Source: Chitinophagaceae bacterium (GTDB taxonomy: Bacteria; Bacteroidota; Bacteroidia; Chitinophagales; Chitinophagaceae). From it: a stretch of 64,000 bases of DNA. Under the pieces are notes generated by a model. That model did no database searches. It was not told the origin of the DNA and saw nothing but the letters and a program-made list of their open reading frames with translations. The position numbers and the translations under genes are program-made. Below, one piece after another: positions 26,581-36,234 of the stretch. Location of the stretch: positions 868,001 to 932,000 of the forward strand of contig JADKKJ010000001.1 in the NCBI GenBank assembly GCA_016720565.1, in the 5' to 3' direction. The stretch's first letter is position 1; each line of letters starts with the position of its first letter.

Positions 26581-27177
26581 ATGAATCGAATATCCTCTTT
26601 ATCACTCTTACTTCTCTTCAGCGTTTCCGTGCTTGCACAGGAAAAAGAAGCGCTTATCCGGATCGTGCAGGATGATTCCTATTTCCTTACCTCATTCCAG
26701 ACAACAGTAAAACTCAAGAAAAAACAGTTCAAATTCCAGGTGGCACTTCGCGGTTGCGAAGGGGTCTACGTATTCGCCAGTATCCGTGATTCTGTTTACC
26801 GTTTCGGAGAATACAATGCCATTCGTGACTTTGAATACCTGAAACTGCTGGAGCTCAGGGAGGAAGATATTTTTAATGGTAATCGCGAACTGAATATCAG
26901 TGAGACCGGATGGTCATATTGGTTTTATAAAAAAGATGCCGACTGGTGGTCGTTTAATAAAAAGGTGACCTACATAGATACGAATATGGCGCTTTGCACA
27001 AAATGGATCAGGCAGTTGTATGACCAGGGAGAGCGAAAAGTGGTGAAACTGCGTGATGTGAATACGCCTCTTTATATATTTTTTGTGGCCGTTGCCGAAT
27101 ATGATGAAAACGGAAAACCCGTGAGGGAACTAATGAGAAGAAAAGTGAAAATAGAATGGGAAGGGGATGACGATTGA
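26581..27177 (+). CDS. Secreted hypothetical protein
   Basis: A 198-residue protein with a signal peptide (MNRISSLSLLLLFSVSVLAQ). The mature part is rich in charged and aromatic residues and in predicted strands, ending in the acidic tail EWEGDDD. I recognise no family. It follows the thiolase gene by 35 bases and is followed by a strong terminator, so the two may share a transcript. Confidence 0.55.
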   Translation: MNRISSLSLLLLFSVSVLAQEKEALIRIVQDDSYFLTSFQTTVKLKKKQFKFQVALRGCEGVYVFASIRDSVYRFGEYNAIRDFEYLKLLELREEDIFNGNRELNISETGWSYWFYKKDADWWSFNKKVTYIDTNMALCTKWIRQLYDQGERKVVKLRDVNTPLYIFFVAVAEYDENGKPVRELMRRKVKIEWEGDDD

Positions 27178-27193
27178 TTCCCCAACAATATTT

Positions 27194-27231
27194 AAAGAGA
27201 AAAGCCGTTCTGTTGAACGGCTTTTCTCTTT
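27194..27231 (+). terminator. Strong rho-independent terminator
   Basis: A 17-bp perfect stem from AAAGAGAAAAGCCGTTC with loop TGTT. The A-rich and T-rich arms allow it to work in both directions. Confidence 0.85.
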
Positions 27232-27319
27232 AATAGCAAAAAAAACTGCAACCATTAAACCTGTCCCCTCATCATGGGTCTATGATGTAATTGAAATTTT
27301 TAAACTTTAAACCCCGTTT

Positions 27320-28246
27320 ATGAAAGCTCGTATTCACCCATTCATTATCACCGTATTAGCCTTAGGTGTTGTTTTTGCATCCTGCCAGAAAGATAAGAGT
27401 CCTGCACTGGATTATACCTCCGAAAGCTCCACTCATTCTGACGACCAGTCCAGGTTTTCATCAGAGAATGATGCTGCAGTAAATGATGTGGATCTTACCA
27501 TGGAAACTACGTCGGGTTTTTTCAGGGGAGATAACCTGCAATCATTGATCTGTGATGCCACCATCGTGATCGACAGCGTTAGCAACCCCCGCACTATTAC
27601 CATTACTTATAATGGAACGAATTGCCTGGGTAACCGTACCCGTACCGGTGTAATTGTTATATCCATGGCGCAGAATGTGCGGTGGAGAAATGCCGGCGCT
27701 GCTATCAACCTGACCTTCCAGAATTTTAAAGTGACCCGTATAATTGATAATAAAAGCATTACACTGAATGGCACCCAAACCTATACAAACGTAAGCGGCG
27801 GACTGGTAGCAAATCTTGCCGGCCTTGGTACCATCACCCGGACCATCACCAGCAGTAATATGAGCCTGACCTTTGACAATGGATCACAACGCAACTGGCA
27901 GGTAGCCCGCCGGAGAGTTTTTACCTATAATAATGGTGTAGTGATCACCGAGAATGGAACGCAAACTGTGGGATCGGTGACCAATGTAGCTGAATGGGGA
28001 ACTAACCGTTTTGGAAATGCTTTCACTACGGCCATCACCCAGCCAATTGTGCTTAAACAGGATTGCTCTTTCAGGGTCGGTGCCGGACAGGTTGTTCATA
28101 CAACTCCTAATTTCACCTCCAGTGTGACCTTTGGCTTAGATGCCAGTGGCAATGCTACCGGATGCCCGGGCGCAAATTCATATTATATGCGTGTTAGCTG
28201 GACAGGAGTTAACGGGGTTACGCGTACCGTGCTCCTCCCGTATTGA
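27320..28246 (+). CDS. Secreted lipoprotein of unknown function
   Basis: A 308-residue protein. VVFASCQKDK is a lipobox with Cys near residue 22. After a Ser/Asp-rich linker (about 30-60), the rest is a series of beta strands rich in Thr, Asn and Gly, such as RTITITYNGTNC and TLNGTQTYTNVSGG. This looks like an all-beta surface domain. Four or five cysteines in the mature part could pair. Similar lipoproteins are common in Chitinophagaceae, but I know of no assigned role. Terminators flank it on both sides, so it is a single-gene unit. Confidence 0.65.
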   Translation: MKARIHPFIITVLALGVVFASCQKDKSPALDYTSESSTHSDDQSRFSSENDAAVNDVDLTMETTSGFFRGDNLQSLICDATIVIDSVSNPRTITITYNGTNCLGNRTRTGVIVISMAQNVRWRNAGAAINLTFQNFKVTRIIDNKSITLNGTQTYTNVSGGLVANLAGLGTITRTITSSNMSLTFDNGSQRNWQVARRRVFTYNNGVVITENGTQTVGSVTNVAEWGTNRFGNAFTTAITQPIVLKQDCSFRVGAGQVVHTTPNFTSSVTFGLDASGNATGCPGANSYYMRVSWTGVNGVTRTVLLPY

Positions 28247-28266
28247 GTTTTTTGATACTATAGTTA

Positions 28267-28296
28267 AAGGGCCGCCCATTGGGTGGCCTTTTCTTT
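28267..28296 (+). terminator. Rho-independent terminator before hutI
   Basis: An 11-bp stem AAGGGCCGCCC/GGGTGGCCTTT with loop ATT and a G-T pair, followed by TTTCTTT. Confidence 0.75.
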
Positions 28297-28313
28297 GTTA
28301 GTATATTGCAGAA

Positions 28314-29549
28314 ATGTCATCTATTCTTATCACGAATATCAGCCGACTGGTAAATACCCGTACCGCAACAACCCTGTTGCGCGGAAAGGAACTTTCTATC
28401 CTTCCCTGTATTGAAAATGCATTCCTTTTGATCAGGGATGGATCCATAGAAAATTATGGAGTTATGGAAAGCCTGGATCAACAATCTGCCGACCAGGTTT
28501 TTGATGCCAGAGGCCGGATGCTCATGCCTGCCTGGTGCGACAGCCACACACACCTGGTATTTGCGGCCAGCAGGGAAGAGGAATTCATCGACAAGATAAA
28601 AGGCCTGAGTTATGCGGAGATCGCTGCAAAAGGCGGAGGTATATTAAATTCAGCAAGGCGACTCAATGAAATGGAAGCCGGAGATCTGGAAGAAAAAGCC
28701 TGGATACGCCTTTTGGATTTGATCCGTTCAGGAACGGGCGCCATAGAAATAAAAAGCGGGTATGGGCTTTCCGTTGAAGGCGAATTAAAAATGCTTCGTG
28801 TGATCCGAAACCTGAAGAAGCGTTCACCTATACCCATTAAGGCCAGCTTTCTTGGGGCGCATGCCTATCCGTTAGAATTCATCAATGACCATAAGGCTTA
28901 TTTAAAACTCATCGTTGATGAAATGTTACCGGCCATTGCAAAAGAAGGATTGGCAGATTATATAGATGTGTTTTGCGAAAAAGGATTTTTCTCCAATGAA
29001 GAAACGGAAATACTTTTGAAGGAAGGTAAAAAATATGGATTGGATGCAAAGATCCACGCCAACCAGTTAAGCTCCTCCGGCGCGGTAGAGACAGCTGTAA
29101 AGGCGGGAGCCATTTCAGTGGATCATTTGGAAACGATGGATGAAAATGCTATCCGATCATTATCCGGCTCAGATACCATAGGAACCCTATTGCCGGGAGC
29201 GGCTTTTTTCCTTCGCATGAATTATCCACCTGCCAGGGAGATGATCAATGCGAATGCAGCCATTGCCCTGGCTTCTGATATGAACCCCGGATCCTGCCCT
29301 TCGGGGAATATGAACCTGGTAGTAGCCCTGGCCTGTATACAATGCAGAATGCTTCCGGAAGAAGCGATCAATGCCGCAACAATCAATGGGGCCTGGGCCA
29401 TGGGATTGCAGGAGGAACTGGGATCCATTACTATTGGTAAAAAAGCAAATCTCATTTTAACAAAACCCATGGATACTCTCTGCGCCATTCCTTATTTCTT
29501 TGGTACCAACCCTGTGGAAAAAGTGATGATCAATGGAGAGTTTTTCTAA
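28314..29549 (+). CDS. hutI: Imidazolonepropionase
   Basis: A 411-residue amidohydrolase that opens imidazolone-5-propionate to N-formimidoyl-L-glutamate, the third step of histidine degradation. MPAWCDSHTHLVFAA carries the metal-binding HxH. EIKSGYGLS, SFLGAHAYP and IHANQLSSSGAVE supply further ligands, and ALASDMNPGSCPSG contains the metal-binding Asp. No signal peptide. It leads a three-gene operon with ftcD (18-base gap) and hutG. Confidence 0.95.
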   Translation: MSSILITNISRLVNTRTATTLLRGKELSILPCIENAFLLIRDGSIENYGVMESLDQQSADQVFDARGRMLMPAWCDSHTHLVFAASREEEFIDKIKGLSYAEIAAKGGGILNSARRLNEMEAGDLEEKAWIRLLDLIRSGTGAIEIKSGYGLSVEGELKMLRVIRNLKKRSPIPIKASFLGAHAYPLEFINDHKAYLKLIVDEMLPAIAKEGLADYIDVFCEKGFFSNEETEILLKEGKKYGLDAKIHANQLSSSGAVETAVKAGAISVDHLETMDENAIRSLSGSDTIGTLLPGAAFFLRMNYPPAREMINANAAIALASDMNPGSCPSGNMNLVVALACIQCRMLPEEAINAATINGAWAMGLQEELGSITIGKKANLILTKPMDTLCAIPYFFGTNPVEKVMINGEFF

Positions 29550-29567
29550 TAATTATAAAGTCAGCTC

Positions 29568-31244
29568 ATGAAACAACTGATCGAATGTGTTCCCAATTTC
29601 AGTGAAGGAAATGATCTTACTGTCATCAACCAGATCATTGCCCAAATAGAATCTGTAGAAGGGGTTCGTTTATTGAATGTGGATCCGGGAAAAGCCACCA
29701 ATCGTACCGTAGTCACTTTTGTTGGTGAACCCAATGCTGTGATCGCCGCCGCTTTTTTAGCTATTAAAAAAGCCGGCGAACTTATTGATATGAGAAAGCA
29801 TAAAGGAGAACATCCCCGTATGGGCGCCACAGATGTTTGTCCGCTCATACCCATTGCAAATATCAGCATGGAAGAAACAGCTGAATTCGCCCGGCAACTG
29901 GCCAAAAGGGTGGGAGATGTACTTTCTATTCCTGTATATCTTTACGAAGAAGCACAGCCAGATAAAAAAAGAAGCAATCTTTCTGTGATCAGGGCCGGGG
30001 AATATGAGGGATTTTTTAAAAAAATAAAAGAGCCTGAATGGAAACCCGATCATGGCCCGGTTGAATTTGATGCTGCCAGGGGTGCGACCGTTATCGGAGC
30101 CAGGGATTTCCTGGTAGCTTATAATGTGAACCTGAATACAACATCTGTACGAAGGGCGAATGCCATTGCTTTTGATATACGGGAGGCAGGCAGGGTGAAA
30201 AGGGTAGAGGGAAAGATCGTAAAAGATGAGCATGGGAATAATGTGACCATACCAGGCTCACTGAAAGCGGTAAAAGCGATCGGCTGGTATATACCCGAAT
30301 ATGGGGTGGCGCAGATCTCTATCAACCTGACGAATATCCAGGTCACTTCCATGCATATTGCATTTGATGAAGCCTGCAAAAAAGCGGAAGCAAGGGGTAT
30401 ACGAGTGACCGGCAGCGAACTGGTAGGATTGATCCCTTTGAAAGCTATGCTTGACGCTGGGAAATATTTCCTGAAAAAACAACAGCGCTCTGCCGGTGTC
30501 TCTGAAAAAGAACTGATCAAGATCGCGATCCGTTCGCTTGGTTTAGATGAACTTTCCCCTTTTAAACCAGAAGAAAAGATAATAGAATATATGCTATCCA
30601 ATAAAGATCAACCCTCCCTGATAAAAATGGATCTTTCCGCTTTCGCGGATGAAACAGCCAGTGAAAGCCCTGCACCCGGTGGAGGATCGATCTCCGCTTA
30701 TATGGGAGCACTTGGTGCATCATTGGGAACCATGGTAGCCAATCTTTCTTCCCATAAAAAAGGCTGGGACGAAAGATGGGAGGAATTCAGTGACTGGGCT
30801 GAAAAAGGACAGCAGTACAAGCAACGCTTACTGGAACTGGTTGATGCCGATACCCAGGCCTTTAATAGGATCATGGCAGCATTCAGTCTGCCGAAATCAA
30901 CCGATGAAGAAAAACAGGCAAGAAAAGCAGCCATTGAAAATGCAACCAGGCATGCCATTGATATTCCTTTCCAGGTAATGGAATCCTCGTTAGGATCAAT
31001 GACCATGATCAAGGCAATGGCGGAAACCGGAAATCCGAATTCTGCATCTGATGCCGGAGTGGGTGCGCTCTGCGCCAGGGCAGCAGTGTCCGGCGCCTAT
31101 CTGAATGTAAAGATAAATGCAGCGGGACTGGAGGATAAGAACTATGCTACTCTAATGATAGAAAAAGGGGCCGAACTTGAGGCCCAAGCTTTGGAATTTG
31201 AAAAGTCTATTCTTGAAATAGTAAATCAAAAGATATTATCTTGA
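29568..31244 (+). CDS. ftcD: Bifunctional glutamate formimidoyltransferase / formimidoyl-THF cyclodeaminase
   Basis: A 558-residue fusion. Residues about 1-330 are the formimidoyltransferase: LIECVPNFSEGND, KGEHPRMGATDVCPLIP and LNVD near the start bind substrate and folate. Residues about 345-550 are the all-helical cyclodeaminase, beginning FADETASESPAPGGGS. Together they pass the formimino group from formimidoylglutamate to tetrahydrofolate and release ammonia. The same fusion exists in animals and many Bacteroidota. It sits between hutI and hutG. Both a transferase and an arginase-type HutG act on the same substrate, so the pathway appears branched. Confidence 0.94.
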   Translation: MKQLIECVPNFSEGNDLTVINQIIAQIESVEGVRLLNVDPGKATNRTVVTFVGEPNAVIAAAFLAIKKAGELIDMRKHKGEHPRMGATDVCPLIPIANISMEETAEFARQLAKRVGDVLSIPVYLYEEAQPDKKRSNLSVIRAGEYEGFFKKIKEPEWKPDHGPVEFDAARGATVIGARDFLVAYNVNLNTTSVRRANAIAFDIREAGRVKRVEGKIVKDEHGNNVTIPGSLKAVKAIGWYIPEYGVAQISINLTNIQVTSMHIAFDEACKKAEARGIRVTGSELVGLIPLKAMLDAGKYFLKKQQRSAGVSEKELIKIAIRSLGLDELSPFKPEEKIIEYMLSNKDQPSLIKMDLSAFADETASESPAPGGGSISAYMGALGASLGTMVANLSSHKKGWDERWEEFSDWAEKGQQYKQRLLELVDADTQAFNRIMAAFSLPKSTDEEKQARKAAIENATRHAIDIPFQVMESSLGSMTMIKAMAETGNPNSASDAGVGALCARAAVSGAYLNVKINAAGLEDKNYATLMIEKGAELEAQALEFEKSILEIVNQKILS

Positions 31245-31262
31245 CCTTAATATAATTTGGAT

Positions 31263-32360
31263 ATGAATACGGATACCCGACAGGATACGGAAGCATTGCT
31301 ACATTTGATGCCGCATTTTAAAATTTATACCAAGCAGGAGATCCTGTCACTGGTGCGTATACGCCGTTTTGAGACCAAATTAGGAGAGAGACTTCGCGTA
31401 GCAGACCTTACAGAAGGACTTGAAAAATGTTTAGCTGGTACAAAGGCCCGTTATGTTTTGTTTGGGATCCCGGAGGACCTTGGGGCGCGTGGAAATTTTG
31501 GGATCGGCGGCGCTGACACTTTATGGATCCCATTCCTGCAAAGCTTTTTAAACATCCAGAGCAATGATTTTTTTGATGGAGGCGAGATACTTTTACTGGG
31601 GCATTTTGATTTTGGCGATCTCCAGTATCTTATTGACCGGTCTGCAAAAGGAGAGGAAGAAAAAATTGAAGCCTATCGCCATTCCCTGCATACGGTAGAT
31701 GATGAAGTGGAACATTTATCAAAGCTGATCACTCAGGCTGGTAAGATCCCATTGGTGATCGGGGGTGGACATAATAATTCTTATCCATTGATAAAGGGAT
31801 CCGCTAAAGGCTGGCATAAAGCCGGTACCATTCCATTGGCGCAGATCAATTGTATTAACATGGATGCGCATGCCGATTACCGTCCGCTGGAAGGAAGGCA
31901 TAGTGGTAATGCCTTCCGGTATGCAGAAGAAGATGGGTACCTCCAGAAATATTGTGTGATCGGGTTACATGAAAACTACCTTCCCCAGAATGTATGGATC
32001 GATATTGTGAACAATCCTTTTATAGACTGCATCACGTTTGAAGACATTTTTGTTCATGAAAAAAGAACCTTCCTGCAATCGGTAGCTCATGCCACGGGTT
32101 TCACTGAAGATACCCTGACAGGTATCGATATAGATATAGATTCGATCCAGAATACCCTTAGCAGCGCGATGACCCCTGTTGGTTTTCTGCCCATTCATGC
32201 CAGGCAATATGTTTCTTTTGCCGCAGCAGATACCAAGCCGGCCTATCTACATATTTGTGAAGGAGCTACCCGGTTAAGTGATGGAAGAACGGATGGGAAC
32301 AGCGGTAAACTGGTAGCCTACCTGGTCAGCGATTTTGTAAAAGGTCATGCCATTGTATAG
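31263..32360 (+). CDS. hutG: Formimidoylglutamase-like arginase family protein
   Basis: A 365-residue protein of the arginase/agmatinase/formimidoylglutamase superfamily. I use the ATG at 31263; a TTG two codons upstream is also possible. The manganese motifs are GGGHNNSYP, NMDAHADYRP and GIDIDIDSI. The position right after hutI and ftcD argues for formimidoylglutamase, which releases formamide and glutamate. The N-terminal 80 residues are longer than in typical HutG. Another ureohydrolase activity cannot be excluded. It ends 9 bases before the convergent TPR gene. Confidence 0.82.
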   Translation: MNTDTRQDTEALLHLMPHFKIYTKQEILSLVRIRRFETKLGERLRVADLTEGLEKCLAGTKARYVLFGIPEDLGARGNFGIGGADTLWIPFLQSFLNIQSNDFFDGGEILLLGHFDFGDLQYLIDRSAKGEEEKIEAYRHSLHTVDDEVEHLSKLITQAGKIPLVIGGGHNNSYPLIKGSAKGWHKAGTIPLAQINCINMDAHADYRPLEGRHSGNAFRYAEEDGYLQKYCVIGLHENYLPQNVWIDIVNNPFIDCITFEDIFVHEKRTFLQSVAHATGFTEDTLTGIDIDIDSIQNTLSSAMTPVGFLPIHARQYVSFAAADTKPAYLHICEGATRLSDGRTDGNSGKLVAYLVSDFVKGHAIV

Positions 32361-32369
32361 GCAGGACAA

Positions 32370-34118
32370 TTAATACACCGCAGCTTTCAGGGAAATATCA
32401 GCCAGAGAAAATGCTTTTTTATACCGGGCCAGCAGTTTTGCCTGTTCCGATTTATTAGCCTGGGCAGCATAGCATTGCATCAATCCATATAAAGACCATC
32501 CATTTTCCCGATTATTATGCTGGTCTTTTTCAAAGGCTTTTATTGCCTCTTCCGGTTTTCCCATTTTCAATAAACAATTGCCCAGGTAAGGAGAGGGGCT
32601 GATCAGCCAATCGCGGGGTTCATCATAAGTCATATTTTCTTCAGTAGTTACGGCCAGTTCAAATGCCGCGACCGCCTCCTCCATTTTTCCCTTATTCCTC
32701 AGTAGCGTACCTATTAAAATATTTTCGGCAATAGCAGCCCCGTCAATAGCTGGTGAGAAAGGAGTGTAGGGAATATATAAACTTGAATCACGCATCAGCG
32801 ATTGCATGATACCCAATTCCTCATATGCCTGGTCAAACTTTGAACGCCCGGCGTAGGCCATTCCTCTGCCGAAATGCCAGATCAGCCTGGCATAGATCAA
32901 ATTTTCTGCGGGTTTGGGATCAGCCAGTAGTTTATCCCATTTCCCGAATTTAACCCTGAGCAGGGTGGGTGTCATGCTTATATATTGCACCAGGTTTCCC
33001 AAAGCACCGGGTAATTGCATGTAATCTGGTTTTATATTATTCAACAGATCTGCTGCACTTTTTTCTGCAAGCGCATATCTGCCACCCATCATAGCATTAT
33101 TAGCCTGCATATGCAGGTTGTGAATGATGTAAAGGAAATCGTTATTCTGAACAGCGCTGTATAGCGGGATACTGAGGCGATATTTTTTGACCGCTTCAAT
33201 ATTTACATTCACCCCTGCGGTATAGTTTCCGGTACGCAGGTAAATATGAGAGGGCATATGAACCGTATGGGAAAGTCCGGGTGTTAGTTTACCCAACCTG
33301 TTAGCCGAGGGCAGGGCCTTATCTGCAAATGGAGAAGGTTCCATCACATGAATATAATAATGATTTGCTCCCGGGTTCAACGGAGCCCTGGCCAGGGTCT
33401 TTTCCAATAAAGAACGGATAGCCGGGGTCCAGGGTTTTGGATTGCCATCGGGGAACCAGAGATCCCATGGATGTTCCAGCATCATTGCGTCAGCATATAA
33501 AGTGGCTGCATCGGCCTCATCCGGGAATTGCTCGTACACTTTCTTCATTTCTGCCGTGTAGCGTTCATTAAGTATCCTTCGATTAAGATCTGCAGAATCC
33601 GTAGTGTATCTCACACTCATTGCATCGATGAGAGCTTTTTCCAGGGCAGTGGCACTAACGGATAATTCCCTCGCCTTATTTACTGCATTCAATGCTTCCG
33701 GTGAGGCTGCATAGCCATAATCATTGATATTAGGTCCAAAAGCCAGTGCCTGTCCCCAATATAACATGGCAGCGCCCGGATCGAATTTTATAGCCTTACG
33801 GAAAGAGGCCATGGATTCAATAATATGAAAACTGTAATAGGTATTGATGCCCTGGTTAAAATAAAATTGAGCGCTGTCGGAGCGGGTACTGATCTTCCAT
33901 TGGTAATTTCCAGCTCCTGGAATAGGTGGGATATCCGCTTCTTCCAGCCATTCTTTCAAAGAGTTCCAGTCTGGTGAGCAGCGTACCAGGTTAGTTTTCG
34001 TCCTTATAGACTGTTTATCGCTAAAAGAAATCTGTTGGGAAGGATGCTCGATCCCCACAAAAGCGAGGAGGCAGGCAATAAGAAAAGCAGTTGCCACAAA
34101 AAGCAGCCGATTCAGCAT
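32370..34118 (-). CDS. Secreted tetratricopeptide repeat protein
   Basis: A 582-residue protein with an N-terminal hydrophobic segment (about 5-22) that is either a signal peptide or an anchor. TPR-like repeats are spread over the chain: YFNQGINTYYSFHIIESMAS with a following KAIKFDP, and near the C-terminus AFELAVTTEE and LLKMGKPEEAIKAFEKD. The phrase HYYIHVMEPS and the SHTVHMPSHIYLRTG segment define a conserved family of uncharacterised TPR proteins seen in Bacteroidota and Acidobacteria. The conserved histidines (HVM, HTVHMPSH) hint at a metal site, which is inference. Confidence 0.8.
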   Translation of the reverse strand: MLNRLLFVATAFLIACLLAFVGIEHPSQQISFSDKQSIRTKTNLVRCSPDWNSLKEWLEEADIPPIPGAGNYQWKISTRSDSAQFYFNQGINTYYSFHIIESMASFRKAIKFDPGAAMLYWGQALAFGPNINDYGYAASPEALNAVNKARELSVSATALEKALIDAMSVRYTTDSADLNRRILNERYTAEMKKVYEQFPDEADAATLYADAMMLEHPWDLWFPDGNPKPWTPAIRSLLEKTLARAPLNPGANHYYIHVMEPSPFADKALPSANRLGKLTPGLSHTVHMPSHIYLRTGNYTAGVNVNIEAVKKYRLSIPLYSAVQNNDFLYIIHNLHMQANNAMMGGRYALAEKSAADLLNNIKPDYMQLPGALGNLVQYISMTPTLLRVKFGKWDKLLADPKPAENLIYARLIWHFGRGMAYAGRSKFDQAYEELGIMQSLMRDSSLYIPYTPFSPAIDGAAIAENILIGTLLRNKGKMEEAVAAFELAVTTEENMTYDEPRDWLISPSPYLGNCLLKMGKPEEAIKAFEKDQHNNRENGWSLYGLMQCYAAQANKSEQAKLLARYKKAFSLADISLKAAVY

Positions 34119-34152
34119 GGAAGTATGTTTAGAAAATTAAGTTACTGATTTT

Positions 34153-36114
34153 TCAGCTTCCTTCCAGTTCCATCATTTTTTCGAAGACCTTCTCATATTC
34201 AGCATGAAGCCGGGTCAATTCGGTTTGGGTCTTTTTATACTTCTCTTCTGTCTGAAGAAATTTTTGTTTATCGGAATAATTAGATGGATCGGCAAGGGCC
34301 TCTTCACAGGATTGCTTATCCCTGTTCAGTTCAGCGATCCGTTGCTCCAACTGCTGGAATTGCTTCTGCACTTTCTGCAGTTCTTTTTTCTGGTCCTTAT
34401 TGATCGGAATGTTTTGCTTAGGCGCCTCTTGTTTTTTTTCAGGCTCGGGTGCTTTCACCTGTTTTGGGGCAGGGTTCTCCTCTTTTGTTTTTTTATCCTT
34501 ACCGGCATCACGGGCTTTCATTCTTTCCTTCCATTCCACCCATTCTTCATAGCCACCTTTAAATTCCTTGATCTCATGGTCCACGATCTCCCAGATCTTA
34601 TTGGCGGTCTTTGAAACAAAATAACGGTCGTGGCTAACCAGAATAAAACTGCCCTGGTATTTATTCAGCGCCTCGATCATCAGGTCGCAGCTATGCATAT
34701 CGAGGTGATTGGTAGGCTCATCCAGCATCAGGAAATTTGCTTTACTCACGATCACTTTTGCCAGTGCCACCCTGGCTTTCTCACCACCACTTAATATCTT
34801 GATCCTTTTATCGGCATCATCTCCACTGAAAAGAAAACAACCCAGCAAAACCCTTAATTCAAGATCCGTCATCTGGCTGCCGCATTCCCTCATTTCCTCC
34901 AATATGGTATTGTTGAGGTTCAATGCTTCCAGCTGGTGCTGGGCATAAAAACTTTCTTCTACGTTATGTCCCCATTTCCTTTCTCCATCCAGGTTCTCTA
35001 CTCCAGCTATCATACGGAGCAGGGTGGATTTACCTTTTCCGTTGGCCCCGATCAGTGCGATCTTATCACCTCTTTCGATCTCAATATTGGCGTTCTCAAT
35101 GATGGTATTCTCGCCAAAGCGTTTTGTGGCGTTATGCAATTCGGCCAGTATCTTTCCAGGTGTTTTATCCACGCGAAAATTGATCCGGATATTTGGCCTT
35201 TCCAGTTCTGAATCTTCTATACGCTCCAGCTTATCCAGTTTCTTCATGAGGCTTTGCGCCATTGCGGCCTTGCTGGCCTTAGCACGGAAGCGATCGATCA
35301 GTCTTTCCTGCTGACGAATAAAATCCTGCTGGTTCTCAAAAGCTTTCTGCTGCTGTTCGATCCTTATGGCTTTTTCCTTTTCGTAGTAATCAAAATTACC
35401 TGAGTAGATATGTAATTGCTGCTGGTAAACTTCTACGATCTTGGTCACCATCCGGTTCAGGAAATATTTATCGTGACTTACGATCACCACTGATCCCTGG
35501 TAATGGGTCAGGTATTTTTCCAGCCATTCAATAGAAGGAAGGTCAAGGTGGTTGGTAGGCTCATCCAGCAGCAAAAGATCTGGTTGCTGCAGGATCATTT
35601 TAGCAAGCAGCACACGCATTCTCCAGCCTCCGCTGAATTCACGATAAGGGCGTTGCAGGTCGGAATTGGAGAATCCTAATCCCTGCAAAACCTCTTCGGT
35701 GCGGTGATGGATATTATAACCACCCAATGTTTCCAGCTCATGCAGTTTATCACTGTATTCATGAAGGGTCTTTTCATCGCCTGTCTTTTCCAGTTCATGG
35801 CCCAGCACTTCGATCTCTTTTTCAAGTTGAAGGATCTTTTCAAAGGCCCCAAGGGCAACCTGAAGAATTGAATCTTCTGAGTCAAAACTCAATAGATCCT
35901 GGTGCAAATAGCCAATTGAAACGGAACGGCTTCTTTCTATCGTGCCCGCTGAAGGAAGATATTCACCAACCAGTAATTTAAGCAGGGTGGATTTACCGGT
36001 ACCGTTATAGCCAATCAGGCCAATTCTTTCTCCCGGTTGTATATGCCAGGTCGCCTCTTCCACAATGGTTCGGGCGCCGAATTCAAACGTAACGTTCTGG
36101 AGACCTGCTAACAT
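34153..36114 (-). CDS. ABC-F family ATPase
   Basis: A 653-residue soluble protein with two ABC domains and no membrane segment, so a translation-type ABC-F. Walker A motifs are GYNGTGKST (near residue 34) and GANGKGKST (near 350). ABC signatures are FSGGWRMRV and LSGGEKARVAL, each followed by LLLDEPTNHLD or LMLDEPTNHLD. The linker between them (about 235-300) is the P-site tRNA interaction motif region. The C-terminal 110 residues are a Lys/Glu-rich coiled coil as in Uup. ABC-F proteins act on ribosomes and some protect against antibiotics; the subgroup cannot be fixed from sequence alone. Confidence 0.9.
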   Translation of the reverse strand: MLAGLQNVTFEFGARTIVEEATWHIQPGERIGLIGYNGTGKSTLLKLLVGEYLPSAGTIERSRSVSIGYLHQDLLSFDSEDSILQVALGAFEKILQLEKEIEVLGHELEKTGDEKTLHEYSDKLHELETLGGYNIHHRTEEVLQGLGFSNSDLQRPYREFSGGWRMRVLLAKMILQQPDLLLLDEPTNHLDLPSIEWLEKYLTHYQGSVVIVSHDKYFLNRMVTKIVEVYQQQLHIYSGNFDYYEKEKAIRIEQQQKAFENQQDFIRQQERLIDRFRAKASKAAMAQSLMKKLDKLERIEDSELERPNIRINFRVDKTPGKILAELHNATKRFGENTIIENANIEIERGDKIALIGANGKGKSTLLRMIAGVENLDGERKWGHNVEESFYAQHQLEALNLNNTILEEMRECGSQMTDLELRVLLGCFLFSGDDADKRIKILSGGEKARVALAKVIVSKANFLMLDEPTNHLDMHSCDLMIEALNKYQGSFILVSHDRYFVSKTANKIWEIVDHEIKEFKGGYEEWVEWKERMKARDAGKDKKTKEENPAPKQVKAPEPEKKQEAPKQNIPINKDQKKELQKVQKQFQQLEQRIAELNRDKQSCEEALADPSNYSDKQKFLQTEEKYKKTQTELTRLHAEYEKVFEKMMELEGS

Positions 36115-36147
36115 TTATTGTTCCTGTTTAAGTATTATTTGAGCCGG

Positions 36148-36186
36148 CAAATTTACAACAAAGCAGCGATGCCCGTGTTATCTTTG
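36148..36186. promoter_or_regulatory. Divergent -7 boxes between the ABC-F and TonB receptor genes
   Basis: CAAATTTA at 36148-36155 reads TAAATTTG on the minus strand, 33 nt before the ABC-F start. TATCTTTG at 36179-36186 on the plus strand precedes the receptor start by 48 nt. Both match TAnnTTTG. Confidence 0.5.
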
Positions 36187-36234
36187 CCTTGGATTTACGA
36201 ACAAACACCCGGTTTTCACGTTTAGAAAGGATAT

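Noticed and set aside
29757..30601. Two long minus-strand ORFs inside ftcD
   Set aside because: Both are complementary to the well-conserved formimidoyltransferase domain.
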